DNA of 64,000 bases from Enterobacter cloacae (lineage in GTDB: Bacteria; Pseudomonadota; Gammaproteobacteria; Enterobacterales; Enterobacteriaceae): contig AP022133.1 of the NCBI GenBank assembly GCA_014169315.1, positions 4,402,001 to 4,466,000 on the forward strand, written 5' to 3'. Positions 42,266 to 55,617 of the stretch are shown one piece after another (positions within the stretch are counted from its first letter, which is position 1; each line of letters opens with the position of its first letter). Both the position numbers and the translations under genes were made by a program. The notes beneath the pieces were generated by a model. That model ran no database searches and was not told the DNA's origin. It was given only the letters and a program-made list of their open reading frames with translations.

Positions 42266-43806
42266 CCTGCCAGGAAGAACCGGAACGCCGGGTTATGGGT
42301 TTCGTCATGGCACTCATAGCCCAGCTCGTTCAGCCGCGTTTCGAAATCAGGTTCATGCTCGCCCAGTTCGAACGCCGCCAGCACGCGACCATAGTCGGTG
42401 CCGTGGCTGCGATAGTGGAACAGGGTAATGTTCCAGTAGGTGCCCAGCGTATGCAGGAACTTCAGCAACGCACCAGGTGATTCCGGGAACTCGAAGCTGA
42501 ACAGACGCTCCTGGAGTGGCTTCGACGGACGCCCCCCCACCATGTAACGCACGTGCAGCTTCGCCATTTCGTCGTCGGAAAGATCCACCACGCTGTAGCC
42601 GCCTTCGTGCAACAGGTTAAGGATCTCTTTGCGCTCTTCCAGACCACGGCTCAGGCGCACACCGACAAAAATGCAGGCATCTTTGGCATCGGCAAAACGG
42701 TAGTTGAACTCTGTCACCGAACGACCACCCAGCAGCTGGCAGAACTTCAGGAAACTGCCCTTCTCTTCCGGAATAGTTACCGCCAGTAACGCTTCACGTT
42801 GTTCACCCAGCTCGCAGCGTTCGGACACGTAGCGCAGGCCGTGGAAGTTCACGTTGGCACCAGAAAGTACATGTGCCAGACGCTCGCCGCGAATGTTGTG
42901 CTGCGCGATATACTTTTTCATTCCCGCCAGCGCCAGCGCGCCGGAAGGTTCCGCCACCGCGCGAACATCTTCGAACAGATCTTTCATCGCCGCACAGATA
43001 GCATCGCTATCAACGGTGATAATGTCGTCGAGATATTCCTGACACAAACGGAAGGTTTCATCGCCAATACGTTTGACCGCTACGCCCTCGGCAAACAGCC
43101 CGACGCGCGGTAAGTCCACCGGATGACCCGCATCCAGCGCTGCTTTCAGACAGGCAGAGTCTTCTGCTTCAACAGCAATGACTTTGATTTGCGGCATCAA
43201 CTGTTTGATCAGCACCGCCACGCCTGCCGCGAGGCCACCACCGCCAACCGGCACAAAGACACGGTCGAGATGCGCATCCTGTTGCAGCAGCTCCAGCGCC
43301 AGTGTGCCTTGTCCGGCAATCACCATCGGATGATCGAACGGCGGCACCCAGGTGAACCCCTGCTGCTGCGCCAGCTCAATCGCTTTGGCTTTCGCTTCGT
43401 CAAAATTGGCACCGTGGAGCAACACTTCGCCACCGAAACCGCGTACCGCATCGACTTTGATATCTGCGGTTGCAACGGGCATTACGATCAGCGCTTTCAG
43501 CCCCAGACGTGCAGACGAGAACGCAACGCCCTGCGCGTGGTTGCCCGCAGAAGCCGTGATCACGCCACGTGCTTTTTGCTCATCGGTTAACCCGGCCATC
43601 ATCGCGTAGGCACCACGCAGCTTGAAGCTGTGTACCGGCTGCCGGTCTTCACGCTTCACCAGGATCACGTTGTCGAGGCGCGAGGAGAGTTTTTCCATTT
43701 TCTGCAGTGGCGTAACCTGCACGGCTTCATAGACCGGCGCACGTAGCACCGCTCTGAGATATTCCGCCCCCTCAGGGGCGGCGGATAAGGGTTGTGACTC
43801 AGCCAT
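42262..43806 (-). CDS. ilvA: Biosynthetic threonine deaminase
   Basis: PLP enzyme giving 2-ketobutyrate, the first step to isoleucine, inhibited by isoleucine. 514 aa. PLP Lys in HSFKLRGAYAMM near residue 62; phosphate-binding PVGGGGLAAGVAV near 188; two ACT-like regulatory domains in the last third (EEKGSFLKFCQLLG, FPESPGALLKFLHTLG). Last gene of ilvLGMEDA, 2 bp after ilvD. Confidence 0.98.
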   Translation of the reverse strand: MAESQPLSAAPEGAEYLRAVLRAPVYEAVQVTPLQKMEKLSSRLDNVILVKREDRQPVHSFKLRGAYAMMAGLTDEQKARGVITASAGNHAQGVAFSSARLGLKALIVMPVATADIKVDAVRGFGGEVLLHGANFDEAKAKAIELAQQQGFTWVPPFDHPMVIAGQGTLALELLQQDAHLDRVFVPVGGGGLAAGVAVLIKQLMPQIKVIAVEAEDSACLKAALDAGHPVDLPRVGLFAEGVAVKRIGDETFRLCQEYLDDIITVDSDAICAAMKDLFEDVRAVAEPSGALALAGMKKYIAQHNIRGERLAHVLSGANVNFHGLRYVSERCELGEQREALLAVTIPEEKGSFLKFCQLLGGRSVTEFNYRFADAKDACIFVGVRLSRGLEERKEILNLLHEGGYSVVDLSDDEMAKLHVRYMVGGRPSKPLQERLFSFEFPESPGALLKFLHTLGTYWNITLFHYRSHGTDYGRVLAAFELGEHEPDFETRLNELGYECHDETHNPAFRFFLAG

Positions 43807-43808
43807 CA

Positions 43809-45659
43809 TTAACCCCCAAGTTTCGATTTATCGCGCACCGCGCCTTTATCTGCACTGGTGGCAAGGCTCGCATAAGCACGCAGAGCGAAGGAAACTTCGC
43901 GCTGGCGATCTTTTGGCGTCCACGCTTTGTCGCCGCGCGCTTCTTGCGCTTCACGGCGGGCGGCAATGTCCTGGTCACTCAGCTTCAGCTGGATACCACG
44001 GTTCGGAATGTCGATTTCAATCAGATCGCCATCTTCGATGATTGCGATGTTGCCGCCGCTTGCCGCTTCCGGTGAAACGTGGCCGATGGATAATCCAGAT
44101 GTACCGCCAGAGAAACGACCATCTGTGATCAACGCACAAGCTTTACCGAGACCCATCGATTTCAGGAAGGTCGTTGGGTAGAGCATCTCCTGCATCCCTG
44201 GCCCGCCTTTTGGCCCTTCGTAGCGGATCACAACTACATCGCCTTCCACCACTTTGCCACCGAGAATGGCTTCTACCGCATCGTCCTGGCTTTCGTACAC
44301 TTTAGCCGGGCCGGTGAATTTCAGGATGCTGTCGTCCACGCCTGCGGTTTTAACGATACAGCCATTTTCCGCGAAGTTACCGTACAGAACAGCCAGACCA
44401 CCGTCTTTGCTGTAAGCGTGTTCCAGAGAACGGATACAGCCTTCGGCGCGATCGTCATCCAGGGTATCCCAGCGACAATCCTGTGAGAAAGCCTGAGTGG
44501 TGCGAATACCTGCCGGGCCTGCGCGGAACATGTTTTTGACCGCTTCGTCTTTGGTCAGCATCACGTCGTATTTGTCCAGAGACTGCGGTAACGTCAGACC
44601 GAGAACGTTCTTCACATCACGGTTCAGCAGACCGGCCCTGTCCAGCTCGCCGAGAATACCGATAACGCCACCGGCGCGGTGTACATCTTCCATGTGGTAC
44701 TTCTGAGTACTCGGTGCGACTTTACACAGCTGTGGCACTTTACGGGACAACTTGTCGATATCACTCATGGTGAAGTCGATTTCCGCTTCCTGGGCTGCAG
44801 CCAGCAGGTGCAGAACGGTGTTGGTGGAGCCACCCATCGCGATGTCCAGGGTCATGGCATTTTCAAACGCGGCTTTACTGGCAATGTTACGCGGCAGCGC
44901 GCTTGCATCGTCCTGCTCGTAGTAACGTTTGGTCAGCTCAACGATACGTTTACCGGCGTTGAGGAACAGCTGTTTACGATCGGCATGCGTCGCCAGCAGC
45001 GATCCGTTACCCGGTTGAGACAGGCCCAGCGCTTCGGTCAGGCAGTTCATGGAGTTCGCAGTGAACATTCCGGAACAGGAACCGCAGGTCGGACACGCGG
45101 AGCGTTCCACCTGATTGCTCTGCTCGTCGGAGACTTTCGGATCGGCCCCCTGAATCATCGCATCGACCAGGTCGAGCTTGATGATTTTGTCGGAAAGCTT
45201 GGTTTTACCTGCTTCCATCGGGCCGCCGGAAACGAAGATCACCGGAATGTTCAGACGCAGGGAAGCCATCAGCATCCCCGGGGTAATTTTGTCGCAGTTG
45301 GAGATACAGACCATTGCATCAGCGCAGTGGGCGTTCACCATGTACTCCACCGAGTCAGCGATCAGCTCGCGCGACGGCAGTGAATAGAGCATGCCCCCGT
45401 GCCCCATCGCGATACCATCATCCACCGCAATGGTGTTGAACTCTTTCGCCACACCGCCAGAGGCTTCAATCTGCTCGGCAACCAGTTTACCGAGATCGCG
45501 CAGGTGTACGTGGCCCGGCACAAACTGGGTAAAGGAGTTAACCACCGCGATAATTGGCTTGCCAAAATCGGCGTCGGTCATCCCGGTGGCGCGCCACAGC
45601 GCGCGGGCCCCCGCCATGTTACGGCCGTGGGTGGTGGTGGCGGAACGATACTTAGGCAT
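43809..45659 (-). CDS. ilvD: Dihydroxy-acid dehydratase
   Basis: 616-aa iron-sulfur dehydratase producing 2-keto-isovalerate and 2-keto-3-methylvalerate. Cluster cysteines lie in [13 protein letters not shown] near residue 122 and [19 protein letters not shown] near 195; [19 protein letters not shown] near 495 is the C-terminal signature. In operon ilvGMEDA between ilvE and ilvA. Confidence 0.98.
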   Translation of the reverse strand: MPKYRSATTTHGRNMAGARALWRATGMTDADFGKPIIAVVNSFTQFVPGHVHLRDLGKLVAEQIEASGGVAKEFNTIAVDDGIAMGHGGMLYSLPSRELIADSVEYMVNAHCADAMVCISNCDKITPGMLMASLRLNIPVIFVSGGPMEAGKTKLSDKIIKLDLVDAMIQGADPKVSDEQSNQVERSACPTCGSCSGMFTANSMNCLTEALGLSQPGNGSLLATHADRKQLFLNAGKRIVELTKRYYEQDDASALPRNIASKAAFENAMTLDIAMGGSTNTVLHLLAAAQEAEIDFTMSDIDKLSRKVPQLCKVAPSTQKYHMEDVHRAGGVIGILGELDRAGLLNRDVKNVLGLTLPQSLDKYDVMLTKDEAVKNMFRAGPAGIRTTQAFSQDCRWDTLDDDRAEGCIRSLEHAYSKDGGLAVLYGNFAENGCIVKTAGVDDSILKFTGPAKVYESQDDAVEAILGGKVVEGDVVVIRYEGPKGGPGMQEMLYPTTFLKSMGLGKACALITDGRFSGGTSGLSIGHVSPEAASGGNIAIIEDGDLIEIDIPNRGIQLKLSDQDIAARREAQEARGDKAWTPKDRQREVSFALRAYASLATSADKGAVRDKSKLGG

Positions 45660-45720
45660 GCTTTATTTACTCCCGTCTGACTATTTAACTGGGGCGGTGC
45701 GTGCCACCCCATATTTATAC

Positions 45721-46650
45721 TTATTGATTAACCTGATCCAACCAGCCGTATTTATCTTCCGTTTCACCGGTGAAGAGGCCAAAGAATGCCTGCTGAATAC
45801 GTTTAGTTACCGGGCCACAGCGGCCTTCGCCTACCTGAATACCGTCTACGCTACGCACCGGTGTGATCTCAGCGGCGGTACCGGACATGAATACTTCGTC
45901 GGCCAGATACAGGGATTCACGAGACAGCACCTGCTCACGCACTTCGATACCCAGATCTTTCGCCAGCTTAATGATGGCATCACGGGTAATACCCGGCAGC
46001 GCGGAAGAGGTGAATGGCGGAGTGAACAGAATGCCATCTTTCACTTCAAACAGGTTTTCGCCTGCGCCTTCAGAGATATAGCCATTCACATCCAGCGCGA
46101 TACCTTCCTGGTAGCCATGACGGCGTGCTTCGCTGCCGACCAGCAGTGAGGAGAGGTAGTTACCGCCCGCTTTAGCCGCCGTCGGAATGGTGTTAGGTGC
46201 CGCACGGTTCCAGGAAGAAACCATTGCATCGATCCCCTGATCCAGTGCTTCCGCACCCAGGTACGCACCCCACGGGAACGCAGCAATGATCACATCGGTG
46301 GTATAACCGGCTGGCGGGTTAACACCCATCCCCACATCACCCACGAACACCAGTGGGCGAATGTAGGCACTTTTCAGGTTGTTCTTACGCAGCACTGCGC
46401 GGCAAGCTTCCATCAGTTCATCAACGCTCTGAGAAACCGGGAAACGATAGATTTTGGCTGAATCACGCAGGCGCTGCATATGTTCGCGATGACGGAACAC
46501 TACTGGCCCTTTGTGGGAATCGTAGCAACGGATACCTTCAAACACAGACGTACCATAGTGAAGCGCGTGGGACATCACGTGAACTTTCGCGTCCTCCCAA
46601 CGAACCATCTCACCATTGAACCAAATGTAATCCGCTTTTTTCGTCGTCAT
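45721..46650 (-). CDS. ilvE: Branched-chain amino-acid aminotransferase
   Basis: 309-aa fold-type IV PLP transaminase for Val, Ile and Leu. PLP Lys in AAKAGGNYLSSLLV near residue 160; ISEGAGENLFEVKDG near 193; AEITPVRSVDG near 260. Lies 18 bp after ilvM and 61 bp before ilvD in the operon. Confidence 0.98.
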   Translation of the reverse strand: MTTKKADYIWFNGEMVRWEDAKVHVMSHALHYGTSVFEGIRCYDSHKGPVVFRHREHMQRLRDSAKIYRFPVSQSVDELMEACRAVLRKNNLKSAYIRPLVFVGDVGMGVNPPAGYTTDVIIAAFPWGAYLGAEALDQGIDAMVSSWNRAAPNTIPTAAKAGGNYLSSLLVGSEARRHGYQEGIALDVNGYISEGAGENLFEVKDGILFTPPFTSSALPGITRDAIIKLAKDLGIEVREQVLSRESLYLADEVFMSGTAAEITPVRSVDGIQVGEGRCGPVTKRIQQAFFGLFTGETEDKYGWLDQVNQ

Positions 46651-46668
46651 TTTCTCTTCCTGCCGCGC

Positions 46669-46932
46669 TTAAGCACGGATTTGTTGTGATGTGGTTGTGC
46701 TTTGGCAGATAGCGACATGGGCAACATCTACCAGTTTATTTAACTGACTAAACAGTAAGTCGACCGACCGCGGACTGGCAACGGTTAATTCGATATTGAT
46801 GTTCCGGGCGTCAGTGGCCGTTTCCATATTCATAGAGCAAATTTGAAAACCACGATGACGAACCACACGCAAAACACGTTCTAACGTTTCGGGATTGAAG
46901 CGAGCCTGCACGGCGACCTGATGTTGCATCAT
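46669..46932 (-). CDS. ilvM: Acetolactate synthase II small subunit
   Basis: 87-aa ACT-domain regulatory subunit of acetohydroxy acid synthase II. Core [20 protein letters not shown] and [15 protein letters not shown]. Overlaps the ilvG stop by 4 bp, indicating coupled translation with its catalytic partner. Confidence 0.97.
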   Translation of the reverse strand: MMQHQVAVQARFNPETLERVLRVVRHRGFQICSMNMETATDARNINIELTVASPRSVDLLFSQLNKLVDVAHVAICQSTTTSQQIRA

Positions 46933-48575
46933 GATAATTTCTCCAGCATTTGTGAGTTACTGGCACCTGGCGGTACCAACGGCCAGACGTTCTCAAGCTC
47001 GTCGATTGAGACATGAAGCAGGTACGGCCCTTCGCTTGACAGCATGGTGTCGAGTGCCGCTTCAACCTGGTCTTTACGGGTGATGTGCTGGCCAGGGATG
47101 CCAAAGGCGCTGGCCAGAGTGAGGAAATCGGGGTTATCGGTCAGGGTGGTTTCGCTGTAACGCTCCTGGAAGAACAGCTGTTGCCACTGGCGAACCATCC
47201 CTAAACGCTGGTTATCGAGCAATACGATTTTCAGCGGTAACTGCTTACGCTTAACGGTGCCCAACTCCTGAACGTTCATCATGAAGGAGCCGTCACCGGA
47301 GATACAGATAACCGTATCGTTCGGGCGGGCAACCTGCGCCCCCACCGCTGCGGGCAGACCGAAGCCCATTGTCCCTAACCCGCTGGAGGTGATGAAGTTT
47401 TCCGGACGGGTGTAAGTCATATGCTGTGCAGACCACATCTGATGCTGACCGACATCGGTCGTCACCACACTGTCTGTTGGTTTACGGTCGGACAACTGTT
47501 TTAACAGCAGAGGGGCATAGATTGCTACGCCAGGGTGATCGTAACGCCAGGCGTGTTCAGCACGCATATCTGCCGTGTGTTGACGCCATTCATTGATGTT
47601 CAACGGCTGCTGTAAAGCCGGCAACAATGCGTTGAGATCGCCCTGAAGTGCCACATGCACCTGACGCAGCTTATTCATTTCAGCAGGGTCGATGTCCATG
47701 TGGATGACTTTGGCATTCGGTGCGAAGGTATTCAGCTTACCCGTTACGCGGTCATCGAAACGCGCGCCTACCGCGATGAGCAAATCACATTCCTGCACCG
47801 CCAGGTTTGCCGCTTTGGTGCCGTGCATCCCCAGCATGCCCAGATAGTATGGGTAGTCAGCCTCAACCGCACCCAGACCTTTCAATGTGCAAGTGGCTGG
47901 CATTTGGGTTGCTGCGATAAATTCGCGCAGGGCCGGAACTGCCTGAGCCATACCCACGCCACCACCGACATACAGCATTGGTTGTTTCGCCTGAGCCAGC
48001 ATCTGGCGCGCCTCTTCCACTTCTTCATGTGGGAAAGCATCATCATTTTCTACAGTGGAGAAGTGTGGATCCAGATCGCCAGAGGCAACCTGAATGTCTT
48101 TCGGGATATCAACCAGAACCGGGCCAGGGCGGCCAGAGTTGGCCACTTCAAACGCTTCTGCCATCACGCGCGGCAGCTCTTCCAGGGACTGAACAAGGAA
48201 GCTATGTTTGGTGCAGGCCAGCGACAAACCGAGTACATCTACCTCCTGGAAGGCATCGGTACCGATGAACGAGGAAGCCACCTGGCCGGTGATCGCCACC
48301 ACAGGAACAGAATCAAGCAGTGCATCCGCCAGACCGGTGATCAGGTTGGTTGCGCCCGGGCCTGATGTTGCCATGCAGACGCCTGTTTTACCGGTAGCAC
48401 GCGCATAGCCAATAGCGGCCATCGCTGCACCCTGCTCGTGTCGGCACAACAGGTGTTCCACGCCGCCGTCATACAATGCATCGTAAATCGGCATAATTGC
48501 GCCCCCCGGATAACCGAAGACAGTCTCGACTCCCTGTGCACGCAACGCATGTACTACCCACTGTGCCCCATTCAT
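46929..48575 (-). CDS. ilvG: Acetolactate synthase II large subunit (intact)
   Basis: 548-aa ThDP-, Mg2+- and FAD-dependent enzyme making acetolactate and acetohydroxybutyrate; AHAS II is the valine-resistant isozyme. Catalytic Glu in the [19 protein letters not shown] block near residue 47; ThDP motif [14 protein letters not shown] near 428 ending in NN-type [10 protein letters not shown]. Unlike E. coli K-12, whose ilvG is frameshifted, the reading frame is open throughout. Confidence 0.98.
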   Translation of the reverse strand: MNGAQWVVHALRAQGVETVFGYPGGAIMPIYDALYDGGVEHLLCRHEQGAAMAAIGYARATGKTGVCMATSGPGATNLITGLADALLDSVPVVAITGQVASSFIGTDAFQEVDVLGLSLACTKHSFLVQSLEELPRVMAEAFEVANSGRPGPVLVDIPKDIQVASGDLDPHFSTVENDDAFPHEEVEEARQMLAQAKQPMLYVGGGVGMAQAVPALREFIAATQMPATCTLKGLGAVEADYPYYLGMLGMHGTKAANLAVQECDLLIAVGARFDDRVTGKLNTFAPNAKVIHMDIDPAEMNKLRQVHVALQGDLNALLPALQQPLNINEWRQHTADMRAEHAWRYDHPGVAIYAPLLLKQLSDRKPTDSVVTTDVGQHQMWSAQHMTYTRPENFITSSGLGTMGFGLPAAVGAQVARPNDTVICISGDGSFMMNVQELGTVKRKQLPLKIVLLDNQRLGMVRQWQQLFFQERYSETTLTDNPDFLTLASAFGIPGQHITRKDQVEAALDTMLSSEGPYLLHVSIDELENVWPLVPPGASNSQMLEKLS

Positions 48576-48658
48576 AGTTAGTTCCCCGTCATAAATCGTG
48601 AGAAACAGAATTTTATGCTAGTCGTCATTCTCTGCTCCTCGTTTACGTTTTTTAGTCA

Positions 48659-48690
48659 TAAAAAAACCCCCGGACCTTTCGGTGCGGGGG
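48659..48690 (-). terminator. ilv operon attenuator
   Basis: GC-rich stem CCCCCGCACC / GGTCCGGGGG with a GAAA loop and a T7-8 tract on the minus strand, 25 nt after the ilvL stop. It ends transcription when charged Ile, Val and Leu tRNAs let the ribosome finish ilvL. Confidence 0.93.
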
Positions 48691-48714
48691 TCTTAGTTCG
48701 TTAAGGCTTGATTT

Positions 48715-48813
48715 TTAAGCCTTTCCTCGTCCAAGTGCAGCCCCGCACGGTGGGATAATAATCACCACCACGCTAATCACGACCAGGCTAATCACTCGTA
48801 GAAGGGCTGTCAT
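48715..48813 (-). CDS. ilvL: ilvGMEDA leader peptide
   Basis: 32 codons, MTALLRVISLVVISVVVIII then PPCGAALGRGKA, identical to the E. coli peptide as I recall it. 15 of 32 residues are Ile, Val or Leu, the regulatory amino acids. It ends just before the attenuator stem, which places the ribosome for classical attenuation. Confidence 0.96.
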   Translation of the reverse strand: MTALLRVISLVVISVVVIIIPPCGAALGRGKA

Positions 48814-48855
48814 TTTCAGTTCTTTTTTCATCTTGTTCGAAGGAATGCCTAAAGA

Positions 48856-48883
48856 GTTATCACAGTTTTAAAATCAAACACAA
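48856..48883 (-). promoter_or_regulatory. Likely ilvLGMEDA promoter
   Basis: -35 TTGTGT (48878-48883) and -10 GATAAC (48856-48861) with a 16-bp spacer, about 45 bp upstream of ilvL. The AT-rich stretch 48875-48985 upstream fits the IHF-controlled upstream region known in E. coli. Apart from this, 48814-49155 holds no gene I can see; the comM ribosome site AAGGAGG is at its right end. Confidence 0.6.
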
Positions 48884-49155
48884 GATTTATTTATGGCTGA
48901 TTTTGTTAACCCGCAAACAGAATTTCTAAAAACCTTTGTTTTATATGAATAAATTAGAAAATGAATATTTTTCATTTTTTGGGTTATCTGTCCCTCGCCA
49001 AAACGGTGAATATTCAATCGCTGCGAGGAGGGTTCCATTTCCCTGCAACAATTACAACTTGCAGCGAAAAAGCAGGAACATGCGCCGTAAATAAACAAAT
49101 TAACGATAAAAGTGAAAATCCTCTACTGGCATAGTTACGCCAGAAGGAGGTATTT

Positions 49156-50676
49156 ATGTCACTGTCGGTTGTTTATACCCGAGCCGCTATTGGAGTGAAG
49201 GCCCCACTCATTTCTGTTGAGGTTCATTTGAGTAATGGGCTGCCCGGGCTGACGCTCGTCGGCTTACCAGAAACCACGGTTAAAGAGGCCAGAGATCGGG
49301 TACGTAGCGCGATTATCAATAGTGGTTATACCTTTCCCGCAAAGAAGATCACGATCAATCTCGCCCCTGCTGATCTGCCCAAAGAGGGAGGGCGATATGA
49401 TTTACCTATCGCTATTGCGCTTCTCGCAGCCTCTGAGCAGCTTAATACGACAAGGCTAAGCTCGTATGAGTTCATCGGTGAACTGGCGCTTACAGGCTCG
49501 CTCAGAGGCGTTCCTGGTGCTATCTCCGGGGCTCTGGAAGCCATACGAGCCGGTCGACAAATTATTGTGGCGAATGAGAATGCTTCAGAAGTGAGCCTTA
49601 TTGCAGAGAAAGGATGCCTTATAGCCGGGCATTTGCAGGAGGTATGCGCGTATCTGGAAGGTCGCCATGAACTGGCCGAACCGGAAGAGAGTGACGATAT
49701 CCTGCCGGATGCGCCTGAAGATCTTAGCGATATCATGGGCCAGGAGCAGGGAAAGCGAGCATTAGAGATCACCGCCGCAGGCGGGCATAATCTTTTGCTG
49801 ATAGGCCCTCCCGGTACGGGTAAGACCATGCTGGCCAGTCGGTTGAGCGGCTTGCTTCCTCCCCTTGATAACCACGAGGCGCTCGAAAGTGCCGCAATCT
49901 TTAGCCTGGTAAGTTCAACGTCACTGCAAAAACAGTGGCGACGTCGCCCGTTTCGTTCCCCGCACCATAGCGCCTCTCTTGCCGCGATGGTCGGTGGCGG
50001 GTCTATCCCCGCGCCAGGTGAAATTTCATTGGCGCATAACGGTATTCTGTTTCTGGATGAGCTGCCTGAGTTTGAACGCCGCGTCCTGGATGCGCTGCGA
50101 GAACCCATCGAATCAGGTGAGATTCATATCTCACGCACACGCGCTAAAATCAGCTATCCCGCGCAGTTTCAACTTGTTGCCGCAATGAACCCTAGTCCTA
50201 CGGGACATTACCAGGGCAACCATAACCGCTGTACGCCTGAACAGACGCTTCGCTATTTGGGCAAATTATCCGGCCCTTTTCTCGATCGATTTGATTTATC
50301 GCTGGAGATCCCACTGCCGCCGCCAGGCCTGCTTCGGCAGACAAACATGAAAGGAGAAAGTACGGTAAAAGTACGCGACAGAGTTATTGCCGCTCAGGCA
50401 CGGCAGCATGCGCGTCAGAACAGACTGAATGCACGGCTGGACAACACCGGAATTCGTCAGTATTGCCCTCTGTCGCCTGAGGATGCAGGCTGGCTGGAGG
50501 AAACACTGTCGCGGTTTGGTCTTTCCATCCGGGCATGGCAACGTTTATTGAAAGTGGCCCGAACCATTGCCGACATCGAAGGTGACCCTGACATTGAAAG
50601 ACGACACCTGCAGGAGGCGTTAAGCTATCGCGCGATCGATCGCTTGTTGTTACATCTGCAAAAGATGCTGGCGTAA
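49156..50676 (+). CDS. comM: ComM/YifB family AAA+ ATPase (Mg-chelatase-like)
   Basis: 506-aa protein with an N-terminal Lon-protease-like ChlI domain (residues about 1-180, VEVHLSNGLPGLTLVGLPET), a Mg-chelatase AAA+ core with Walker A GPPGTGKTMLASRL near 216 and GILFLDELPEFERRVLDAL near 296, and a C-terminal domain (LSIRAWQRLLKVARTIADIE). In naturally competent relatives ComM is a branch-migration helicase for transformation. A strong AAGGAGG precedes the ATG. More divergent from E. coli than its neighbours, mainly in residues 95-190. Confidence 0.95.
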   Translation: MSLSVVYTRAAIGVKAPLISVEVHLSNGLPGLTLVGLPETTVKEARDRVRSAIINSGYTFPAKKITINLAPADLPKEGGRYDLPIAIALLAASEQLNTTRLSSYEFIGELALTGSLRGVPGAISGALEAIRAGRQIIVANENASEVSLIAEKGCLIAGHLQEVCAYLEGRHELAEPEESDDILPDAPEDLSDIMGQEQGKRALEITAAGGHNLLLIGPPGTGKTMLASRLSGLLPPLDNHEALESAAIFSLVSSTSLQKQWRRRPFRSPHHSASLAAMVGGGSIPAPGEISLAHNGILFLDELPEFERRVLDALREPIESGEIHISRTRAKISYPAQFQLVAAMNPSPTGHYQGNHNRCTPEQTLRYLGKLSGPFLDRFDLSLEIPLPPPGLLRQTNMKGESTVKVRDRVIAAQARQHARQNRLNARLDNTGIRQYCPLSPEDAGWLEETLSRFGLSIRAWQRLLKVARTIADIEGDPDIERRHLQEALSYRAIDRLLLHLQKMLA

Positions 50677-50698
50677 AAAAGGGGCCGTAGCCCCTTTT
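50677..50698. terminator. Bidirectional terminator between comM and maoP
   Basis: AAAAGGGGC-CGTA-GCCCCTTTT stem with A-tract and T-tract on opposite sides, in the 31-bp convergent gap. Confidence 0.92.
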
Positions 50699-50707
50699 CA
50701 CATCAGA

Positions 50708-51046
50708 TTAGTCTTCAGACTCGGTGTAGTCTTCAGCACCTTCCATCTGCGGCTTACCGCCTGACAGCGTATGGAAACGCTTTGGACGCTTAATGCGAGC
50801 CATATACTTGATCCATACACGTTCTACTTCAGACTGCGGTTCACGCTCACCCCGGCAAACAGCAACGAACTGTTTTTCGTCTTCGGTTACTGGTTCACGC
50901 TTACCCAGATCCAGCTCGTTGAAGGCATAACCATGACGCTCAAGTAACTGCGCCTCTTTGATGGTGAAATCGCCGTGACGAGAGAACCCGCGTGGATAAT
51001 TTTTATTGTCGAAAAAACGATTAGTCGTCGTAAAGCTTTCCGCCAT
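50708..51046 (-). CDS. maoP: Macrodomain Ori organisation protein MaoP (YifE)
   Basis: 112-aa protein of the DUF413/YifE family. In E. coli MaoP acts with the site maoS near its own promoter to organise the Ori macrodomain. Conserved stretch [19 protein letters not shown] then [18 protein letters not shown]. Acidic C-terminus. No enzymatic motif is visible. Divergent from hdfR. Confidence 0.94.
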   Translation of the reverse strand: MAESFTTTNRFFDNKNYPRGFSRHGDFTIKEAQLLERHGYAFNELDLGKREPVTEDEKQFVAVCRGEREPQSEVERVWIKYMARIKRPKRFHTLSGGKPQMEGAEDYTESED

Positions 51047-51080
51047 CCTACACGCTCCTAATTCTTTGGCCGAGCTATTT

Positions 51081-51097
51081 ATGGCGCGGAGTATTAG
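51081..51097. promoter_or_regulatory. Candidate maoS site
   Basis: 17-bp CTAATACTCCGCGCCAT (minus strand) in the maoP-hdfR intergenic region, where E. coli maoS is located. The match is from position and from my recollection of the site, so it needs confirming. Confidence 0.55.
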
Positions 51098-51164
51098 TTA
51101 CGCTTGACAGAGTGTAAAACAAAACATTTAAATCATAACGACAAATAATTTTGTGGAGAAAGAT

Positions 51165-51986
51165 GTGGATACGGAATTGCTAAAAACTTTCCTTGAAGTG
51201 AGCAGAACGCGCCACTTTGGGCGAGCAGCTGAAGCCCTCTACCTGACGCAGTCAGCGGTCAGTTTTCGTATTCGACAGCTGGAAAATCAACTGGGTGTAA
51301 ATCTTTTTACCCGTCACCGCAACAACATCCGCTTAACGCCAGCCGGTGAAAAACTTCTCCCGTATGCAGAAACGTTGATGAACACCTGGCAGGCGGCTCG
51401 TAAAGAGGTTGCACATACCTCAAGGCACAATGAGTTCTCTATTGGTGCCAGCGCCTCCCTGTGGGAATGCATGCTGAGTCAGTGGCTTACCCGGTTGTAC
51501 CACTCTCATAGCCATCTGCAATTTGAGGCCAGAATTGCGCAACGCCAGTCGCTTGTTAAGCAACTTCATGAGCGTCAGCTTGATCTTCTGATCACGACCG
51601 AAGCCCCCAAGATGGACGAATTTAGCAGCCAGATTGTTGGGCAATTTGGCCTGGCGCTTTATGCTTCTGAGCCTTCTATGATGAAGGCAGATCTCAGTTA
51701 TTTGCGTCTGGAATGGGGCCCGGATTTTCAACAACATGAAGCAGGATTAATTGCCAGCGACGATGTTCCGCAGCTCACCACAAGCTCTGCAGAGATCGCC
51801 TGTCAGCAACTTGCTTTGCTGAAGAGTTGTACCTGGTTACCTACCCGCTGGGCAGACAACAAAGCTGGACTGCATGCTGTCACAGATTCCACAACGCTTT
51901 CCAGGCCGCTATATGCGATCTGGCTGCAAAACAGTGACAAACAATCACAGATAAAAGATCTGCTAAAAATCAACATAACGGATTAA
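51165..51986 (+). CDS. hdfR: LysR-type regulator HdfR
   Basis: 273-aa LysR regulator; E. coli HdfR represses flhDC and affects gltBD. Helix-turn-helix [20 protein letters not shown] at about residues 17-36; effector domain begins near 85. GTG at 51165 chosen: GGAG sits 6 nt before it. A few residues shorter than K-12, missing a short insertion near residue 115 and the last residues (DEVY-like tail). Confidence 0.95.
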   Translation: MDTELLKTFLEVSRTRHFGRAAEALYLTQSAVSFRIRQLENQLGVNLFTRHRNNIRLTPAGEKLLPYAETLMNTWQAARKEVAHTSRHNEFSIGASASLWECMLSQWLTRLYHSHSHLQFEARIAQRQSLVKQLHERQLDLLITTEAPKMDEFSSQIVGQFGLALYASEPSMMKADLSYLRLEWGPDFQQHEAGLIASDDVPQLTTSSAEIACQQLALLKSCTWLPTRWADNKAGLHAVTDSTTLSRPLYAIWLQNSDKQSQIKDLLKINITD

Positions 51987-52049
51987 TGCATAAGCCTGCA
52001 GGGATGCAGGCAGCACATTCAGAAGGCGAGTTTTCGCTGTTTTACAGGC

Positions 52050-52079
52050 AAAAAAAATCCTTTGCCTAAGCAAAGGATT
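52050..52079 (-). terminator. rRNA operon terminator after tRNA-Trp
   Basis: Stem AATCCTTTGC / GCAAAGGATT with a 4-nt loop and a T7 tract on the minus strand, 6 bp after the tRNA-Trp CCA end. A further hairpin GCCTGCA / TGCAGGC at 51994-52011 lies just after hdfR. Confidence 0.92.
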
Positions 52080-52084
52080 ATATA

Positions 52085-52160
52085 TGGCAGGGGCGGAGAG
52101 ACTCGAACTCGCGACACCCGGTTTTGGAGACCGGTGCTCTACCAACTGAGCTACGCCCCT
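52085..52160 (-). tRNA. trpT: tRNA-Trp (anticodon CCA)
   Basis: 76-nt cloverleaf starting AGGGGCG, anticodon loop CTCCAAA, T-arm GAGTTCGAGTCTC and encoded CCA. Distal tRNA of the rRNA operon. Confidence 0.97.
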
Positions 52161-52173
52161 AAATTTTCTTGCC

Positions 52174-52203
52174 ATTAAGCCTGCCAGGAAAGGCAGGCTT
52201 AAT
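52174..52203 (-). repeat. 12-bp inverted repeat between tRNA-Asp and tRNA-Trp
   Basis: ATTAAGCCTGCC / GGCAGGCTTAAT with a 6-nt loop. No U-run follows, so it is more likely a processing structure than a terminator. Confidence 0.7.
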
Positions 52204-52214
52204 GTCTTAATAAG

Positions 52215-52291
52215 TGGCGGAACGGACGGGACTCGAACCCGCGACCCCCTGCGTGACAGGCAGGTATTCTAACCGACTGAACTACCGCTCC
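52215..52291 (-). tRNA. aspT: tRNA-Asp (anticodon GTC)
   Basis: 77-nt cloverleaf starting GGAGCGG, anticodon loop CTGTCAC, T-arm GGTTCGAGTCC and encoded CCA. Follows 5S rRNA in the operon. Confidence 0.97.
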
Positions 52292-52344
52292 ACCGAAGAC
52301 TGCTGTAACCACCGGATTTATGCACCGGCTTACTACTTAATTTG

Positions 52345-52464
52345 ATGCCTGGCAGTTCCCTACTCTCACATGGGGAGACCCCACACTACCATCGGCGCTA
52401 CGGCGTTTCACTTCTGAGTTCGGCATGGGGTCAGGTGGGACCACCGCGCTAAAGCCGCCAGGCA
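52345..52464 (-). rRNA. rrf: 5S rRNA
   Basis: 120 nt, TGCCTGGCGGC start and GCCAGGCAT end pair to close helix I; internal CCGAACTCAGAAGTGAAACG is the conserved loop. Confidence 0.98.
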
Positions 52465-52530
52465 AATTCTGTTAATCTGTATCAAAGCTGAAAATATTCT
52501 GTCTCTTCGCCGAAACAGCTTCGGCGTTGT

Positions 52531-55436
<2,906 letters not shown>

Positions 55437-55544
55437 TCACAACCCGAAGATGTTTCTTTCGATTCATCACCGACTTGCGAAAATTTGAGAGACTCGAACA
55501 CACCATTTAAGATGTGTCGTTTCAATTTTCAGCTTGATCCAGAT

Positions 55545-55556
55545 TTTTAAAGAGCA
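55545..55556 (-). promoter_or_regulatory. Spacer boxA antitermination site
   Basis: TGCTCTTTAAAA on the minus strand, about 110 nt before the 23S 5' end; binds NusB/S10 for rRNA antitermination. Confidence 0.8.
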
Positions 55557-55617
55557 AAACTTCGCAGTGCACCTTTTCAGGTTCACTCTGAAGTTTTCTT
55601 GTGTTCGCAGTAAAAGA

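Noticed and set aside
49326..50108. 260-codon open frame opposite comM
   Set aside because: Ser/Arg/Pro-rich antisense frame of a conserved AAA+ gene.
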